Notes: generated from the letters alone by a model not told the origin. Counted from the stretch's first letter, positions 25,294-34,302 are shown. The stretch is DNA of 64,000 bases from JALZAI01 sp038207565 (GCA_038207565.1 JBBQZQ010000002.1:124001-188000), one strand, 5' to 3'. Numbers and translations: made by a program.

Positions 25294-27369
25294 ATGCCAT
25301 ATCGGCTCGGTGTGGACGTCGGGGGCACGTTCACCGACGTGCTGCTCGTGGACGAAGGGTCTGGCGAGACGTGGCGCGCCAAGACGTCCTCGACCCCGCA
25401 GGATCAGTCCGTCGGCGTGCTCGCCGGCGTCGATCAGGTGTGCCGTCAGGCGGGCATCGAGCGATCGGCGGTCGGGTCGGTACTGCACGGCACGACGGTC
25501 GCCACCAACGCGATCCTGGAGGGCAAGGGCGCGAAGGTCGGCCTCGTCACCACCAAGGGTTTCCGGCAAGTGCTGCAGATCGCCCGCTCGTTCGTGCCGG
25601 GCGGTCTCGCCGGGTGGATCATCTGGCCGAAACCCGAGCCGCTCGCTGCGCTCGAGAACACCGTCGAGGTCCCCGAGCGGACCGCCTCCGACGGCTCCGT
25701 GGTGCAGGAACTCGACGAGCCGGCCGCACGTGCGGCGTTGCGGTCGCTACGTGATGCCGGGATCGAGGCGCTGGCCATCTCGTTGATCAACGCTTTTGCC
25801 GACGGTGCGCACGAGCGGCGCCTCGCCGAGCTGGCCGCAGCCGAGCTGCCCGGTATCGAGGTGTCGCTGAGCAGCGTCGTGCTACCCGAACTGCGCGAGT
25901 ACGAACGTGCACTGACGACCGTGGCCAATAGCTACGTCCAGCCCTACGTCGCTCGTTACGTCACCAACCTGACCCGGCAGCTCGACGCCGAGGGATTCGG
26001 GGCGCGGCTGTCGATCCTGCGCAGCGACGGCGGGCTGTCCACGGCCGACGCGGCCGTCGCGGCACCAGTGACCATGCTGTTGTCCGGCCCCGCGGGCGGC
26101 GTCACCGGCGCGATCTGGGTGGCCGAACAGTCTGGTCACCGCGATCTGCTCACCTTCGACATGGGCGGGACGTCCACCGACGTGGCGCTGGTCCGCGACC
26201 TTGCCCCGTCCATCGGCCGCGAGACGAAGGTCGGCGACCTGACGGTGCGTGCCTCGGCGGTCGACGTGCGCACCGTCGGCGCCGGTGGCGGCTCGATCGC
26301 ACACGTTCCCCAGCTGACCCGCGCTCTGCGGGTGGGGCCGCAGTCGGCCGGCGCGGACCCCGGACCGGCCGCCTACGGCCGCGGCGGCACCGAGCCCACG
26401 GTGACCGATGCGAACGTCGTGCTCGGGTACCTGCCCGCGAGCCTCGCCGGTGGCGAGATCACCCTCGACATCGACGCGTCGCGGTCGGCGGTGCAGACCG
26501 TTGCCGACGCGATGGGTCTGTCCCTGGAGCAGGCGGCAGCCGGGATCATCGACATCGTCAACGAGAACATGCTCGGTGGGCTGCGCCTGGTCAGCGTCCA
26601 GAAGGGGCATGACCCGCGCGACTTCTCGCTGATCGCGTTCGGCGGCGCCGGGCCGCTGCACGCCAACGCGCTGGGTCGGCTGACCGGAGCCTGGCCGGTC
26701 ATCGTTCCGCCGTCGCCCGGGGTGCTGTGCGCGCTCGGCGACGCCACGACCTCGGCCCGCGACGAGAGCGCGCGGACGTTGTTGCGCCGCTTCCACGACA
26801 TGGACGCCGCGGAGCTGCGCGACATCCTCTCAGCGCTGTCCGAGCAGGCGTCCGAACGCCTGACGGCGCAGGGCATCGCGGAGGAGGAGCAGATGACTAC
26901 CCACCGCATCGACGTGCGTTACTTCGGCCAGGGCAACGACATCACCGTCGAGGTGCCGGCAGACGCTCTCGGCTCCGACGACGTCCTCACGGTGCTCGCT
27001 GAGCGCTTCGACGCCGAGCACGAGCGGCTCTTCTCCTTCACCCTGGCCGTCGACCACGAACTGGTGAACGCGCGGGCCACCGTGACCGGGCCACGGCCGC
27101 ACGTCGCGCCGACCACGCTGCCCGACGGCGATGGTGATCCCTCTGCCGCCCGCACCGAATCGACGCGCATCTACGTGGCGGGCAACTTCGTCGAGGCCGG
27201 CCTCTACGACCGCTCGAAGCTGCGGGCCGGCGATGTCATCACCGGCCCGGCCGTGATCGTCGAGATGGACGCCACGACGCTCGTCCTGCCCGGATACGCG
27301 GCCACCACGCACCGCAGCGGAAGCTTGCTCATCGAACCGGTCCCATCTGCTGCTGCGAAGGAGGGTTGA
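25294..27369 (+). CDS. hyuA: Hydantoinase A/oxoprolinase family subunit
   Basis: This 691-residue protein belongs to the hydantoinase A/5-oxoprolinase/acetone-carboxylase family of ATP-dependent enzymes with an ASKHA-type fold. It has the N-terminal phosphate loop RLGVDVGGTFTDVLLVD, HGTTVATNAILEGKGAKVGL, FDMGGTSTDVALV and GAGGGSIAHV. A strong ribosome site (AGAAGGAGG at 25281) precedes the ATG. With the B subunit four bases downstream it should hydrolyse or carboxylate a cyclic amide or ketone using ATP. The substrate is not evident: N-methylhydantoin, oxoproline and acetophenone-type substrates all use this architecture. Confidence 0.9.
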   Translation: MPYRLGVDVGGTFTDVLLVDEGSGETWRAKTSSTPQDQSVGVLAGVDQVCRQAGIERSAVGSVLHGTTVATNAILEGKGAKVGLVTTKGFRQVLQIARSFVPGGLAGWIIWPKPEPLAALENTVEVPERTASDGSVVQELDEPAARAALRSLRDAGIEALAISLINAFADGAHERRLAELAAAELPGIEVSLSSVVLPELREYERALTTVANSYVQPYVARYVTNLTRQLDAEGFGARLSILRSDGGLSTADAAVAAPVTMLLSGPAGGVTGAIWVAEQSGHRDLLTFDMGGTSTDVALVRDLAPSIGRETKVGDLTVRASAVDVRTVGAGGGSIAHVPQLTRALRVGPQSAGADPGPAAYGRGGTEPTVTDANVVLGYLPASLAGGEITLDIDASRSAVQTVADAMGLSLEQAAAGIIDIVNENMLGGLRLVSVQKGHDPRDFSLIAFGGAGPLHANALGRLTGAWPVIVPPSPGVLCALGDATTSARDESARTLLRRFHDMDAAELRDILSALSEQASERLTAQGIAEEEQMTTHRIDVRYFGQGNDITVEVPADALGSDDVLTVLAERFDAEHERLFSFTLAVDHELVNARATVTGPRPHVAPTTLPDGDGDPSAARTESTRIYVAGNFVEAGLYDRSKLRAGDVITGPAVIVEMDATTLVLPGYAATTHRSGSLLIEPVPSAAAKEG

Positions 27370-27373
27370 GCCG

Positions 27374-29242
27374 ATGGCCCGCATCGTCGAGACCAGTACC
27401 GGCCCCGTCACGAAGGTGGACGTCGACCCCGTCACCCTCGACCTGATCGAGAACGCATTGCGCAACGCGCGTTACGAGATGGACGAGGTGTTGTTCCGCA
27501 CCGCGCTCTCCCCGGGAATCCGCGAGCAGCACGATGAATTCCCGCTCATTGCCGACCCTGCAGGCAAGATGGTGGTCGGCCAGTTCGGCTTGTCGATCCC
27601 GGACTTCCTCAACGGTTTCGAGGGCGACATCGGCGAGGGCGACGTACTGCTCACATCCGACCCGTACGCCTGTGGAGCGGCGATCAGTCACGCCAACGAC
27701 TGGCTGGTCGTCCTGCCGATCTACGTCGAGGGGCGGGTGGTGGGCTGGGCCTCGATGTTCGGGCACATGTCCGATGTGGGCGGCAAGACACCGAGTTCGA
27801 TGCCCACCGACGCCCGCACGATCTTCGAGGAGGGCGTGCTCATCCCGCCGTTCCGGCTCTACAACGCCGGCACCCTGAACGAGGACGCGCTGCGCATCAT
27901 CCTCAACCAGGTGCGGGTGCCTGACTGGAACCGCGCCGACCTCGGCGGACTCGTGGCGGCGTGCCGGACCGCCGCGCGGCGGGTGCAGGAGATGTGCGAG
28001 CGTTTCGGCACCGACACCTACCTCTCGGCTCTAGACGCCCTGCTGCAGCGCAACTACGACGCGATGAAGACGCTGCTGTCGATGGTGTTCGAGGAGGGCC
28101 GCACGCTCGCCTTCACCGACTACATCTGCGATGACGGCGTCGGTTTCGGCCCGTACGAGCTGAAGATGGCGCTGACCCGCACCGGCGACAAGGTGCACCT
28201 GGATCTCACCGGCAGCGCCCCCCAGGCCGTCGGGCCGGTGAACTACTACATCAACGAGAACCTCATCCGGATGTTCTTCGGCATCTACATGATCACTGTT
28301 GCCGACCCGCAGATCCTCTGGAACGACGGGTTCTATCCGCTCGTCGACGTGACCATCCCGGACGGCTCGTACTGGAAGCCGAAGTACCCGGCCGCGCTGA
28401 ACGCGCGCAACCACGGCATCGGGCGGGTGTTCGACCTGTTCGGCGGCCTGCTCGGGCAGACCAACCCGGCGCTGCTCAACGCGGCCGGCTTCTCCTCCAG
28501 CCCGCATTTCATGTACTCCGGCAACTATGCGAGCGGCGACCGCAAGGGGGAATGGTTCCAGCTCTACTCGATCGGCTTCGGTGGCATCCCCGGACGCCCG
28601 ATGGGCGACGGTCCCGACGGTCACTCGTTGTGGCCGAGCTTCGTCAACATCCCGTGCGAGTTCCTGGAGTCCTATTACCCGCTACGCATCGAGAAGTGGG
28701 AGACGATCGCCGACACCGGCGGCGCCGGGTTGCACCGTGGCGGCAACGGGGTCGACGTGGCGTACCACTTCCTCGAGCCCGGGACGATCGCCATTCACGA
28801 CGACCGCTGGCTGACCTATCCGTGGGGTGTCAACGGCGGCACCCCGGGAACGCGCGGCACGAAGTGGGTCGACCGTGCCGATGGTTCGCACGAGGTGCTG
28901 CCGAGCAAATGCCACGACGTCGCGGTCGCACCGGGCGACGTGCTGCACTTCGTCACCTGGGGAGGTGGCGGGTGGGGCGATCCGCTCGAACGGGATCCCG
29001 AGTTGGTCGCTCTCGAGGTTCGCCGCGGGCTCGTGACGGCCGAGGGTGCGCGCCGCTACGGCGTGGTGGTGTCCGGGGCAGCGGTGGACGCCGATGCGAC
29101 CGAGGCGCTGCGGACTGCGATGCGCGCGGATCGGCCCGCCGAGCTGCCGGTCTTCGACATGGGGCCGCCACTGGAGGAGATCCTGCAACGCTGCGAGGAG
29201 GAGACCGGCCTGCCGGCGCCGACACGTCCGGTCGCCCGGTGA
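27374..29242 (+). CDS. hyuB: Hydantoinase B/oxoprolinase family subunit
   Basis: The 622-residue B subunit matches the HyuB family. It has DPVTLDLIENALRNARYEMD, SDPYACGAAISHANDW, the FGHMSDVGGKTP segment, DLTGSAPQAVGPVNYY and the Gly-rich end FVTWGGGGWGDPLERDP. It pairs with the A subunit 4 bp upstream. The length is near the upper end for HyuB proteins, closer to acetophenone carboxylase/N-methylhydantoinase B types. Its last bases overlap the start of the isochorismatase-fold gene (GTGA), so the steps are tightly coupled in expression. Confidence 0.9.
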   Translation: MARIVETSTGPVTKVDVDPVTLDLIENALRNARYEMDEVLFRTALSPGIREQHDEFPLIADPAGKMVVGQFGLSIPDFLNGFEGDIGEGDVLLTSDPYACGAAISHANDWLVVLPIYVEGRVVGWASMFGHMSDVGGKTPSSMPTDARTIFEEGVLIPPFRLYNAGTLNEDALRIILNQVRVPDWNRADLGGLVAACRTAARRVQEMCERFGTDTYLSALDALLQRNYDAMKTLLSMVFEEGRTLAFTDYICDDGVGFGPYELKMALTRTGDKVHLDLTGSAPQAVGPVNYYINENLIRMFFGIYMITVADPQILWNDGFYPLVDVTIPDGSYWKPKYPAALNARNHGIGRVFDLFGGLLGQTNPALLNAAGFSSSPHFMYSGNYASGDRKGEWFQLYSIGFGGIPGRPMGDGPDGHSLWPSFVNIPCEFLESYYPLRIEKWETIADTGGAGLHRGGNGVDVAYHFLEPGTIAIHDDRWLTYPWGVNGGTPGTRGTKWVDRADGSHEVLPSKCHDVAVAPGDVLHFVTWGGGGWGDPLERDPELVALEVRRGLVTAEGARRYGVVVSGAAVDADATEALRTAMRADRPAELPVFDMGPPLEEILQRCEEETGLPAPTRPVAR

Positions 29243-29850
29243 CCACACCCGCCGGCGGGTTCGGATCGTCGCTGGGGTGGGGACGTCGTCCGGCACTGCT
29301 GCTCGTCGACATGATGCAGGCCTATTTCACGCCGGGCTCGCCGATGTGCCTTCCCGACCGCAGTGCCGTCGCCGGGTGTGCGGCGCTGCTAGACGCGGCC
29401 CGAACCGCCGGCATCCCGGTCGTCCACACCCGGGTCGCCTACACCGCCGGCCTCAGTGACGGCGGGTTGTTCGTCCGCAAGATTCCGGCGCTCGCGCTGC
29501 TCACCGACGGCAGCGAACTCGGCATGTTCGTCCCCGAGTTGATGCCGGCAGCGGGCGAGGTGGTCGTCGTCAAGCAGTACGCGTCGGCGTTCTTCGGCAC
29601 GTCGCTGTCGTCCACGCTGCGCGCAGCGGAGGTCGACACCATCGTCATCGGCGGGGTGTCGACCTCGGGTTGCATCAGGGCTAGCGCCACTGATGCGATG
29701 CAACACGGATTCCGGCCGCTGGTGGTGTCGGACGCGTGCGGTGACCGGGACGCCGTCGTGCATGACGCCAACCTGTTCGACCTCTCCGCCAAGTACGCCG
29801 ACCTCCTACAGGTGGCCGAGGTGCGCGCGCACCTCATGCCCGGCGGGTGA
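29239..29850 (+). CDS. Isochorismatase-fold cysteine hydrolase (N-carbamoylsarcosine amidase-like)
   Basis: A 203-residue cysteine hydrolase with the expected Asp-Lys-Cys triad: D24 in LLLVDMMQAYF, K112 in VVVVKQYASAFFGT and C145 in GVSTSGCIRASATDAMQHGF. The cis-peptide VST region and DACGDRD match N-carbamoylsarcosine amidohydrolases rather than isochorismatases. Such an enzyme would hydrolyse an N-carbamoyl compound produced when the HyuAB pair opens a hydantoin-like ring. The GTG start overlaps the hyuB stop. It is the last gene of the operon, followed by a hairpin and a T-run. Confidence 0.87.
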   Translation: MTTPAGGFGSSLGWGRRPALLLVDMMQAYFTPGSPMCLPDRSAVAGCAALLDAARTAGIPVVHTRVAYTAGLSDGGLFVRKIPALALLTDGSELGMFVPELMPAAGEVVVVKQYASAFFGTSLSSTLRAAEVDTIVIGGVSTSGCIRASATDAMQHGFRPLVVSDACGDRDAVVHDANLFDLSAKYADLLQVAEVRAHLMPGG

Positions 29851-29852
29851 GC

Positions 29853-29891
29853 TCACGCGGGAGTGTGCACGTACCCGTGAGGTGACTTTTT
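29853..29891 (+). terminator. Probable terminator of the hydantoinase operon
   Basis: TCACGCGGG (29853-29861) pairs with CCCGTGA (29874-29880) across a short loop, with one bulged or unpaired base, and five T residues follow at 29887-29891. The T-run lies six bases past the stem, so efficiency is uncertain. Confidence 0.4.
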
Positions 29892-29938
29892 CCTCGGCGG
29901 CGGGCAATGTGTCCTAGAACATCGACGAGGAGGACGTC

Positions 29939-30100
29939 ATGAGCTTGATCGGAAAAGCGTTGAAGATCGGTATGGTTGCCAAGGCTGTTCAGCTCGCACA
30001 GCGGGAGGCCAACAAGCCGGAGAACCGGCAGAAGATCACGGAGGCAGTGAACAAACTCAAGAACCGGCGATCTTCCGGCAACGGCAGCACCGGAATCTGA
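29939..30100 (+). CDS. Small basic protein of unknown function, 53 residues
   Basis: The ATG at 29939 follows a strong ribosome site (GACGAGGAGGA, 29923-29933) and opens a 53-codon frame: MSLIGKALKIGMVAKAVQLA, a Lys/Gln/Asn-rich amphipathic helix, then KITEAVNKLKNRR and a Gly/Ser tail. The ribosome site and helix design argue for a true gene. It is too short for confident family assignment; short basic helical proteins of this type in actinobacteria are sometimes annotated as antitoxin-like, but no toxin gene lies beside it. It stands alone between the hydantoinase operon and a convergent acidic small protein. Confidence 0.5.
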   Translation: MSLIGKALKIGMVAKAVQLAQREANKPENRQKITEAVNKLKNRRSSGNGSTGI

Positions 30101-30151
30101 GCGGCGGATTCGCCGAATCCGCACGCCGAGGTGGAGCGCTCCGGCAGCCGT

Positions 30152-30349
30152 TCAGACGGCCGGATCGTTGGGATGCGGGTCGAGTTGGTCGTCGAGAGGG
30201 ATATCGCCCAGGTTCGGGTCCGGCACCTGGCCTTCGCGCGCGTCGCGCTCGTTGAGTTCGGCTCCTGAGGAATCGCCCTGCTCGTCCTCGGATGTGGGCC
30301 AGTTCGTGCCGCTCTCGCTCGTCTCGCTCGTCTCGCCTGTTTCGGACAC
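30152..30349 (-). CDS. Small acidic disordered protein, 65 residues
   Basis: The GTG at 30349 is preceded by AGGAGG (30354-30359 on the reverse strand). The product is almost entirely hydrophilic, with a repetitive SETGETSETSES start and an Asp/Pro-rich end (NLGDIPLDDQLDPHPNDPAV). No fold or motif is recognisable; it is probably disordered. The repeated GAGACGAGC units of its 5' end may be replication slippage. It lies just downstream of the dynamin-like operon's end, on the same strand. Confidence 0.5.
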   Translation of the reverse strand: MSETGETSETSESGTNWPTSEDEQGDSSGAELNERDAREGQVPDPNLGDIPLDDQLDPHPNDPAV

Positions 30350-30437
30350 GGTTCCTCCTACGCTGGTCGCCGACTGGCAGTGCTCTGCTTAGGCTCCCCA
30401 CCTCCGGCGGGGGATTCACATCGGCGTCGGACTGCGG

Positions 30438-32048
30438 TCAACGGCGCGCGGCATCGAGCGCCGTGCAGAACTCGGACGCCACCGCTATCTCGGCGTCCAG
30501 CGGCTCGAGGACGGTGCGCCGGGCGACGGACCGTATCCCCGCGTCCAGGGATCGGCGCGCGCGAGCGTGTCGTCGCCTGGCGCCGGCGGCCACGAACGGG
30601 CGCATGCCGACGGCGAGGAGCAGACCGAGAAAGAGTCCGCCGAACAGGAGGACGGTAGGCAGCGGGGCGCGCCCTACGTGCACCGTCGGCTGCGGCAGTT
30701 GCACGTAGGACGATGCGGCCAGCACGCCGAGCCAGACCCCACCTGCGATCGCTGCCGCCAGGAAGAGGAAATGCAGCAGGCGAACTGCGGCCCACCAGCG
30801 TGGCGTCTCATCGTGGGACAGATCGCCGGCCCGGACGGCACGGTCCAGTTCGGTCGGCAGCTTCGTCTGCTGCGCATCGACGACAGCTTGAGCGCTGCGA
30901 CGCCATTCCACCGCGAGGCCGCCGGTTCGCTCGGCGACGACATTGCGCACCGCATTGGATACCTGAGCCTGCGCGATGCCGCCAGCCGCGGGAAGCGAGG
31001 TCGTCCCCGAAAGGCCGGTGCCGAGATGCAGCTTCCGCAACGGATTCAGCCGGAACCGGGTCAGCCACCGGGTCAGCGGCCACCCCATTCGCGCCGTCGC
31101 GCGCAGCCGATACGACGCCGCGGCGGCGTTCGCGACAGTCGGCACCCCAGCTGCTTCGGCCAACCCATGAACCAGTACCTCTTCACCGTGCGCGGCGTCG
31201 CGGCTGCGCCGCCGGTCACCAGACGAGGTGCACAGCGGAGCCAGCGCAGCGATCGAGGCGTCGACGTCCGCCTGCAGCCGTTGCACCGATGCACTGCGAT
31301 CACGCACCCGTGCCGCCAGCTCCGCACTCAACTGCGCCATGCCCTCGCCGCGCGCGGCCGACGTCGCGATGATCGGGACACCGCGCAGCCCGTCGTCGGT
31401 AAGCAACTGGTGCAGATGGCGTTGACAGCTGTTGGCTGCGTCCGGATGGAGGCGGTCGATCTGGTTCAGCACGACCAGCATGACTTCGGCATGCGTACTC
31501 AACGGGCGCAGATAACGCTCGTGCACCGCGGCATCCGCGTACTTTTGCGGGTCGAGCACCCACACCAGCAGGTCGACCGCCTCGGTCAACCGATCGGCCT
31601 CGATGCGGTGGGTTTCCGCGGTCGAGTCGAAGTCCGGCAGATCGAGGAGCAGCAGGCCGGCCAGGTTCGGGCCGAGCGTGCCGGACACATCATGGCGGTC
31701 GCGGACGTCGAGCCAGTCCAGCAGCGCAGCCGCGTCAGCACTTGCTCCGTCAGGTCCGGACGAAGGCCAGATCGCTGCCCGCGAACGGCTCGTCGTCGGC
31801 CTCCGGACGCTGGTCGGAGCCAGCGGCGCACCGGCGAGGGAGTTGAACAGCGTCGACTTTCCGCTGCCGGTGCCTCCGGCCAACGCAACGACGGTTCGCT
31901 CGGCCGACAACCGGCGCCTGGCCGAGGCATGGGCGAGGATCGATTCGGCCTGGGCAAGCCTCGCCGGCTCGCACCGTCCCCGCGCCAACTCGACGGCGTG
32001 GCCGAGCGCATCGAGCCGGGCGTTGAGATCCGGGCGCCGGCGGCTCAT
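30438..32048 (-). CDS. Dynamin-like GTPase with two membrane helices (second of pair)
   Basis: A 536-residue protein with an N-terminal dynamin/YfjP-type GTPase domain. The P-loop is ALAGGTGSGKSTLFNSLAG, the G3 region is LLLDLPDFDS and the G4 motif NQIDRL. Two membrane segments lie near the C-terminus (LLHFLFLAAAIAGGVWLGVLA and LPTVLLFGGLFLGLLLAVGM). Together with the upstream GTPase it resembles the DynA/DynB pair of Streptomyces, which stabilises sporulation septa. The start overlaps the upstream stop (ATGA). The septum role is inferred by analogy, and sporulation in this organism is not shown. Confidence 0.82.
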   Translation of the reverse strand: MSRRRPDLNARLDALGHAVELARGRCEPARLAQAESILAHASARRRLSAERTVVALAGGTGSGKSTLFNSLAGAPLAPTSVRRPTTSRSRAAIWPSSGPDGASADAAALLDWLDVRDRHDVSGTLGPNLAGLLLLDLPDFDSTAETHRIEADRLTEAVDLLVWVLDPQKYADAAVHERYLRPLSTHAEVMLVVLNQIDRLHPDAANSCQRHLHQLLTDDGLRGVPIIATSAARGEGMAQLSAELAARVRDRSASVQRLQADVDASIAALAPLCTSSGDRRRSRDAAHGEEVLVHGLAEAAGVPTVANAAAASYRLRATARMGWPLTRWLTRFRLNPLRKLHLGTGLSGTTSLPAAGGIAQAQVSNAVRNVVAERTGGLAVEWRRSAQAVVDAQQTKLPTELDRAVRAGDLSHDETPRWWAAVRLLHFLFLAAAIAGGVWLGVLAASSYVQLPQPTVHVGRAPLPTVLLFGGLFLGLLLAVGMRPFVAAGARRRHARARRSLDAGIRSVARRTVLEPLDAEIAVASEFCTALDAARR

Positions 32049-33766
32049 CGCGCGGCCTGCACGTCGCGCAGGACGTCGCGGAACCGGGTAGCGATCCCCA
32101 GCGTCGGTACGGCGGCGTAGAGCAGGTCGCGGAACCGACAAGCGTCGGTTTCCAGGAGTATCTCGACGTGCCGCAGCAGCGAGGCACGGGCTTGCGCCGC
32201 CAGTGCGCGCACTGCCTGGTCGCCGAAGACCGCCTCGAGGACCTTCTGGCTCAGCACCGCCGTGCCGCCGGCGATCGCCACCTCGCCCCCGGTCAGCCCG
32301 CCGGTCTGGGCGAACAGCGCGACGATAAGCACCGAACCTGCGCCGTTCACGCCGTAGGACGCCAGCTTGGCCAGTTGTCGACGGTCACCGCCTTGGGCGC
32401 GGACCATCTCCAGAACCTCGATCTGCCACGCGCTGACGATGTCGCCGATCCGCGCCCCGATGTCGGGGTGGGCCCGACTCAGATCCTGCCCGGCTGCCGC
32501 GAGCAATTCAGCGCCGTCAGACCTGGTGAACCACGCGCCCGCCGCCGTCGCTGCGGCGCGTTCTGCGGCGTCGCGCAGCAGCGCTTCGAGGTTAGTTTCC
32601 AGCGCCGTCTCGACCCTCGTCGTCGCCGAGGGCCGGCCGGTGAATGTCGCTGCGACGCGGTCGCGCACCCGGCCGATCCGCGACTCCAGAGTCCGCATCA
32701 GTTCGCCGGTGCCGACCAATTCCTGCCAGCGTGCCAGGACCTCGCCGCGGAGCAGAGTGCCATCGCTGAGTTCGTTTCCGATCGTTTTCCGTGCTTGGCC
32801 GTACGCGGCGTCCACCGACACGTGCAGGTCCCAAGCGGCGCGTTCCTGCGACTCGGCGGCGTCGGCCAGGGCGTTGCCCCGGACCTGCAAGCTGTTCACC
32901 GCACCGGTCAAGGTCGCGCGGATGACCTCAGCGCGCGCGTTGGCATCCTCGGCGAGGGTCGTGATCCATCGTCGTACCGGGGCAACAGCGTGCTCGGGCA
33001 GACGATGGTCGATCAGCGGCACCTCCGCAACCACGAGCAGCGGGGCGTCGGCCAACCCCTCCTGGTCGAGCAGGTGGCGCAGGTGCGCGTCCACCTCGCC
33101 GAATGCCTCGACGGGCACTCGGTCGAGGACCACGGCGAGAGCGGTCGCGCGCTCACGCGCGGTGTGCAGCAGGTCCCAGGGCACCGCGTCCGCGTAGCGC
33201 GCCGCTGTGGTGACGAAGAGCCACAGATCGGCGGCGGCGAGCAGTTGGACGGCGAGTTCGCGGTTACGCGCGACCACGGAGTCGATGTCCGGCGCGTCCA
33301 ACAACGCCATCCCCCGCGGGATGAACGGTGTGGCCACCAACCGCAACGAGCGGTTCGAATCGTCCTCGACGGCAGCCGAGCCCGGCCCGCTGACGCGGGC
33401 GAGGCCCGGCAGAATGCGGTCCCCGGCATACCAGTCGCCGTCACCCGGGTGAAAAATCAGCACCGGTGAGCGTGTCGTCGGACGAAGTACCCCCGCGCGG
33501 CTGACCTCCTCGCCGACCAGCGTGTTCACCAACGTGGACTTGCCGGCCCCGGTCGAGCCGCCGATGACCACGAGCAACGGGGCGTCCTGCTGCATCAACC
33601 GTGGGATGAGGTAGTCGTCGAGCTGGGCGAGCAGCTGGTCGCGAGTCGTGCGCGCCTGCGTCACCCCGGTGATCTGCAGCCCGAGCGGCAATTGTGCCGT
33701 CGCCTCGCGCAATTGGCGTAACGAGGGCAGCAGGGCAGATTCGGCGGGGCGCGCGCTACCCGTCAC
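32045..33766 (-). CDS. Dynamin-family GTPase (first of pair)
   Basis: The 573-residue protein opens with a GTPase domain. The P-loop is VVIGGSTGAGKSTLVNTLVG, switch I Thr lies in LRPTTRSPV, G3 is LLDAPDIDS and the G4-like motif VLDRVP. A long helical region follows, and a hydrophobic Gly-rich stretch near residues 470-515 (VNGAGSVLIVALFAQTGGLTG) probably inserts into membrane. Two adjacent bacterial dynamins usually form a heterotypic pair. It is translationally coupled to the second GTPase through ATGA. Confidence 0.82.
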   Translation of the reverse strand: MTGSARPAESALLPSLRQLREATAQLPLGLQITGVTQARTTRDQLLAQLDDYLIPRLMQQDAPLLVVIGGSTGAGKSTLVNTLVGEEVSRAGVLRPTTRSPVLIFHPGDGDWYAGDRILPGLARVSGPGSAAVEDDSNRSLRLVATPFIPRGMALLDAPDIDSVVARNRELAVQLLAAADLWLFVTTAARYADAVPWDLLHTARERATALAVVLDRVPVEAFGEVDAHLRHLLDQEGLADAPLLVVAEVPLIDHRLPEHAVAPVRRWITTLAEDANARAEVIRATLTGAVNSLQVRGNALADAAESQERAAWDLHVSVDAAYGQARKTIGNELSDGTLLRGEVLARWQELVGTGELMRTLESRIGRVRDRVAATFTGRPSATTRVETALETNLEALLRDAAERAAATAAGAWFTRSDGAELLAAAGQDLSRAHPDIGARIGDIVSAWQIEVLEMVRAQGGDRRQLAKLASYGVNGAGSVLIVALFAQTGGLTGGEVAIAGGTAVLSQKVLEAVFGDQAVRALAAQARASLLRHVEILLETDACRFRDLLYAAVPTLGIATRFRDVLRDVQAAR

Positions 33767-33880
33767 AGGTTCCTCGTCGGGTACGCAGCGTGACCATGCC
33801 GCAAGCGTGCCAGCGATCTCGACCCCGGACTTTCCCGGGGCCGAGATCGACGTGGCCGGCCGCTCTTGGTGCTGGCCGAC

Positions 33881-34159
33881 TCAGCGGCTCACGGCGTGGC
33901 GGTTGCCGATGCGCAGCCAGATCAGCAGGACGATGACGGCGCCGATGACCGAGCCGATGATCCCCGAAGGCTGGAGGAACCCGTCCTGGGAGTCCTTATG
34001 GAAGATCAGGTAACCGAGGAAGCCTCCGACGAAGGATCCGGCGATCCCCAAGACGATGGTCATCGGGATGGAGATGTCCTGCTTGCCAGGCACGAGCAGG
34101 CGCGCGAGGGCACCGGCGATCAGACCGACGATGACGACGCTGACGATGAGTCCGAGCAT
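33881..34159 (-). CDS. GlsB/YeaQ/YmgE-type small membrane protein
   Basis: A 92-residue protein with three membrane helices (MLGLIVSVVIVGLIAGALARLL, IPMTIVLGIAGSFVGGFLGYLI and IIGSVIGAVIVLLIWL), matching the transglycosylase-associated/GlsB family, which is often induced by stress. The helices are Gly-zipper-like. The ATG at 34159 starts directly at the first helix; an upstream in-frame ATG would add a short PQLKGS-type extension. Function is not known. It is divergent from the response regulator with an intergenic region of 143 bp. Confidence 0.8.
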   Translation of the reverse strand: MLGLIVSVVIVGLIAGALARLLVPGKQDISIPMTIVLGIAGSFVGGFLGYLIFHKDSQDGFLQPSGIIGSVIGAVIVLLIWLRIGNRHAVSR

Positions 34160-34252
34160 GGCGGAGCCTTTCAGTTGAGGCACGTCTGCGACGTGCGACG
34201 GAACCAGAGGTTCGAAGCTGAGTAGTCAACTTCGGACAACGACGACTCAACC

Positions 34253-34283
34253 ACCCCTAGGGATGGCGCAGTACACCCCTAGG
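34253..34283. promoter_or_regulatory. Paired ACCCCTAGG sites before the response regulator
   Basis: ACCCCTAGG occurs at 34253-34261 and again at 34275-34283, with starts exactly 22 bp apart (two helical turns). Each includes CCCTAGG symmetry, and the first is a perfect CCCTAGGG palindrome (34255-34262). They end 20 bp before the regulator's ATG, so the protein may bind its own promoter. Confidence 0.5.
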
Positions 34284-34302
34284 TGGGTTTATCGTTGTCG
34301 GC

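Noticed and set aside
30567..32120. A 517-codon open frame on the forward strand
   Set aside because: It is antisense to the dynamin-like GTPase, with Arg/Gln-rich composition and no family match.
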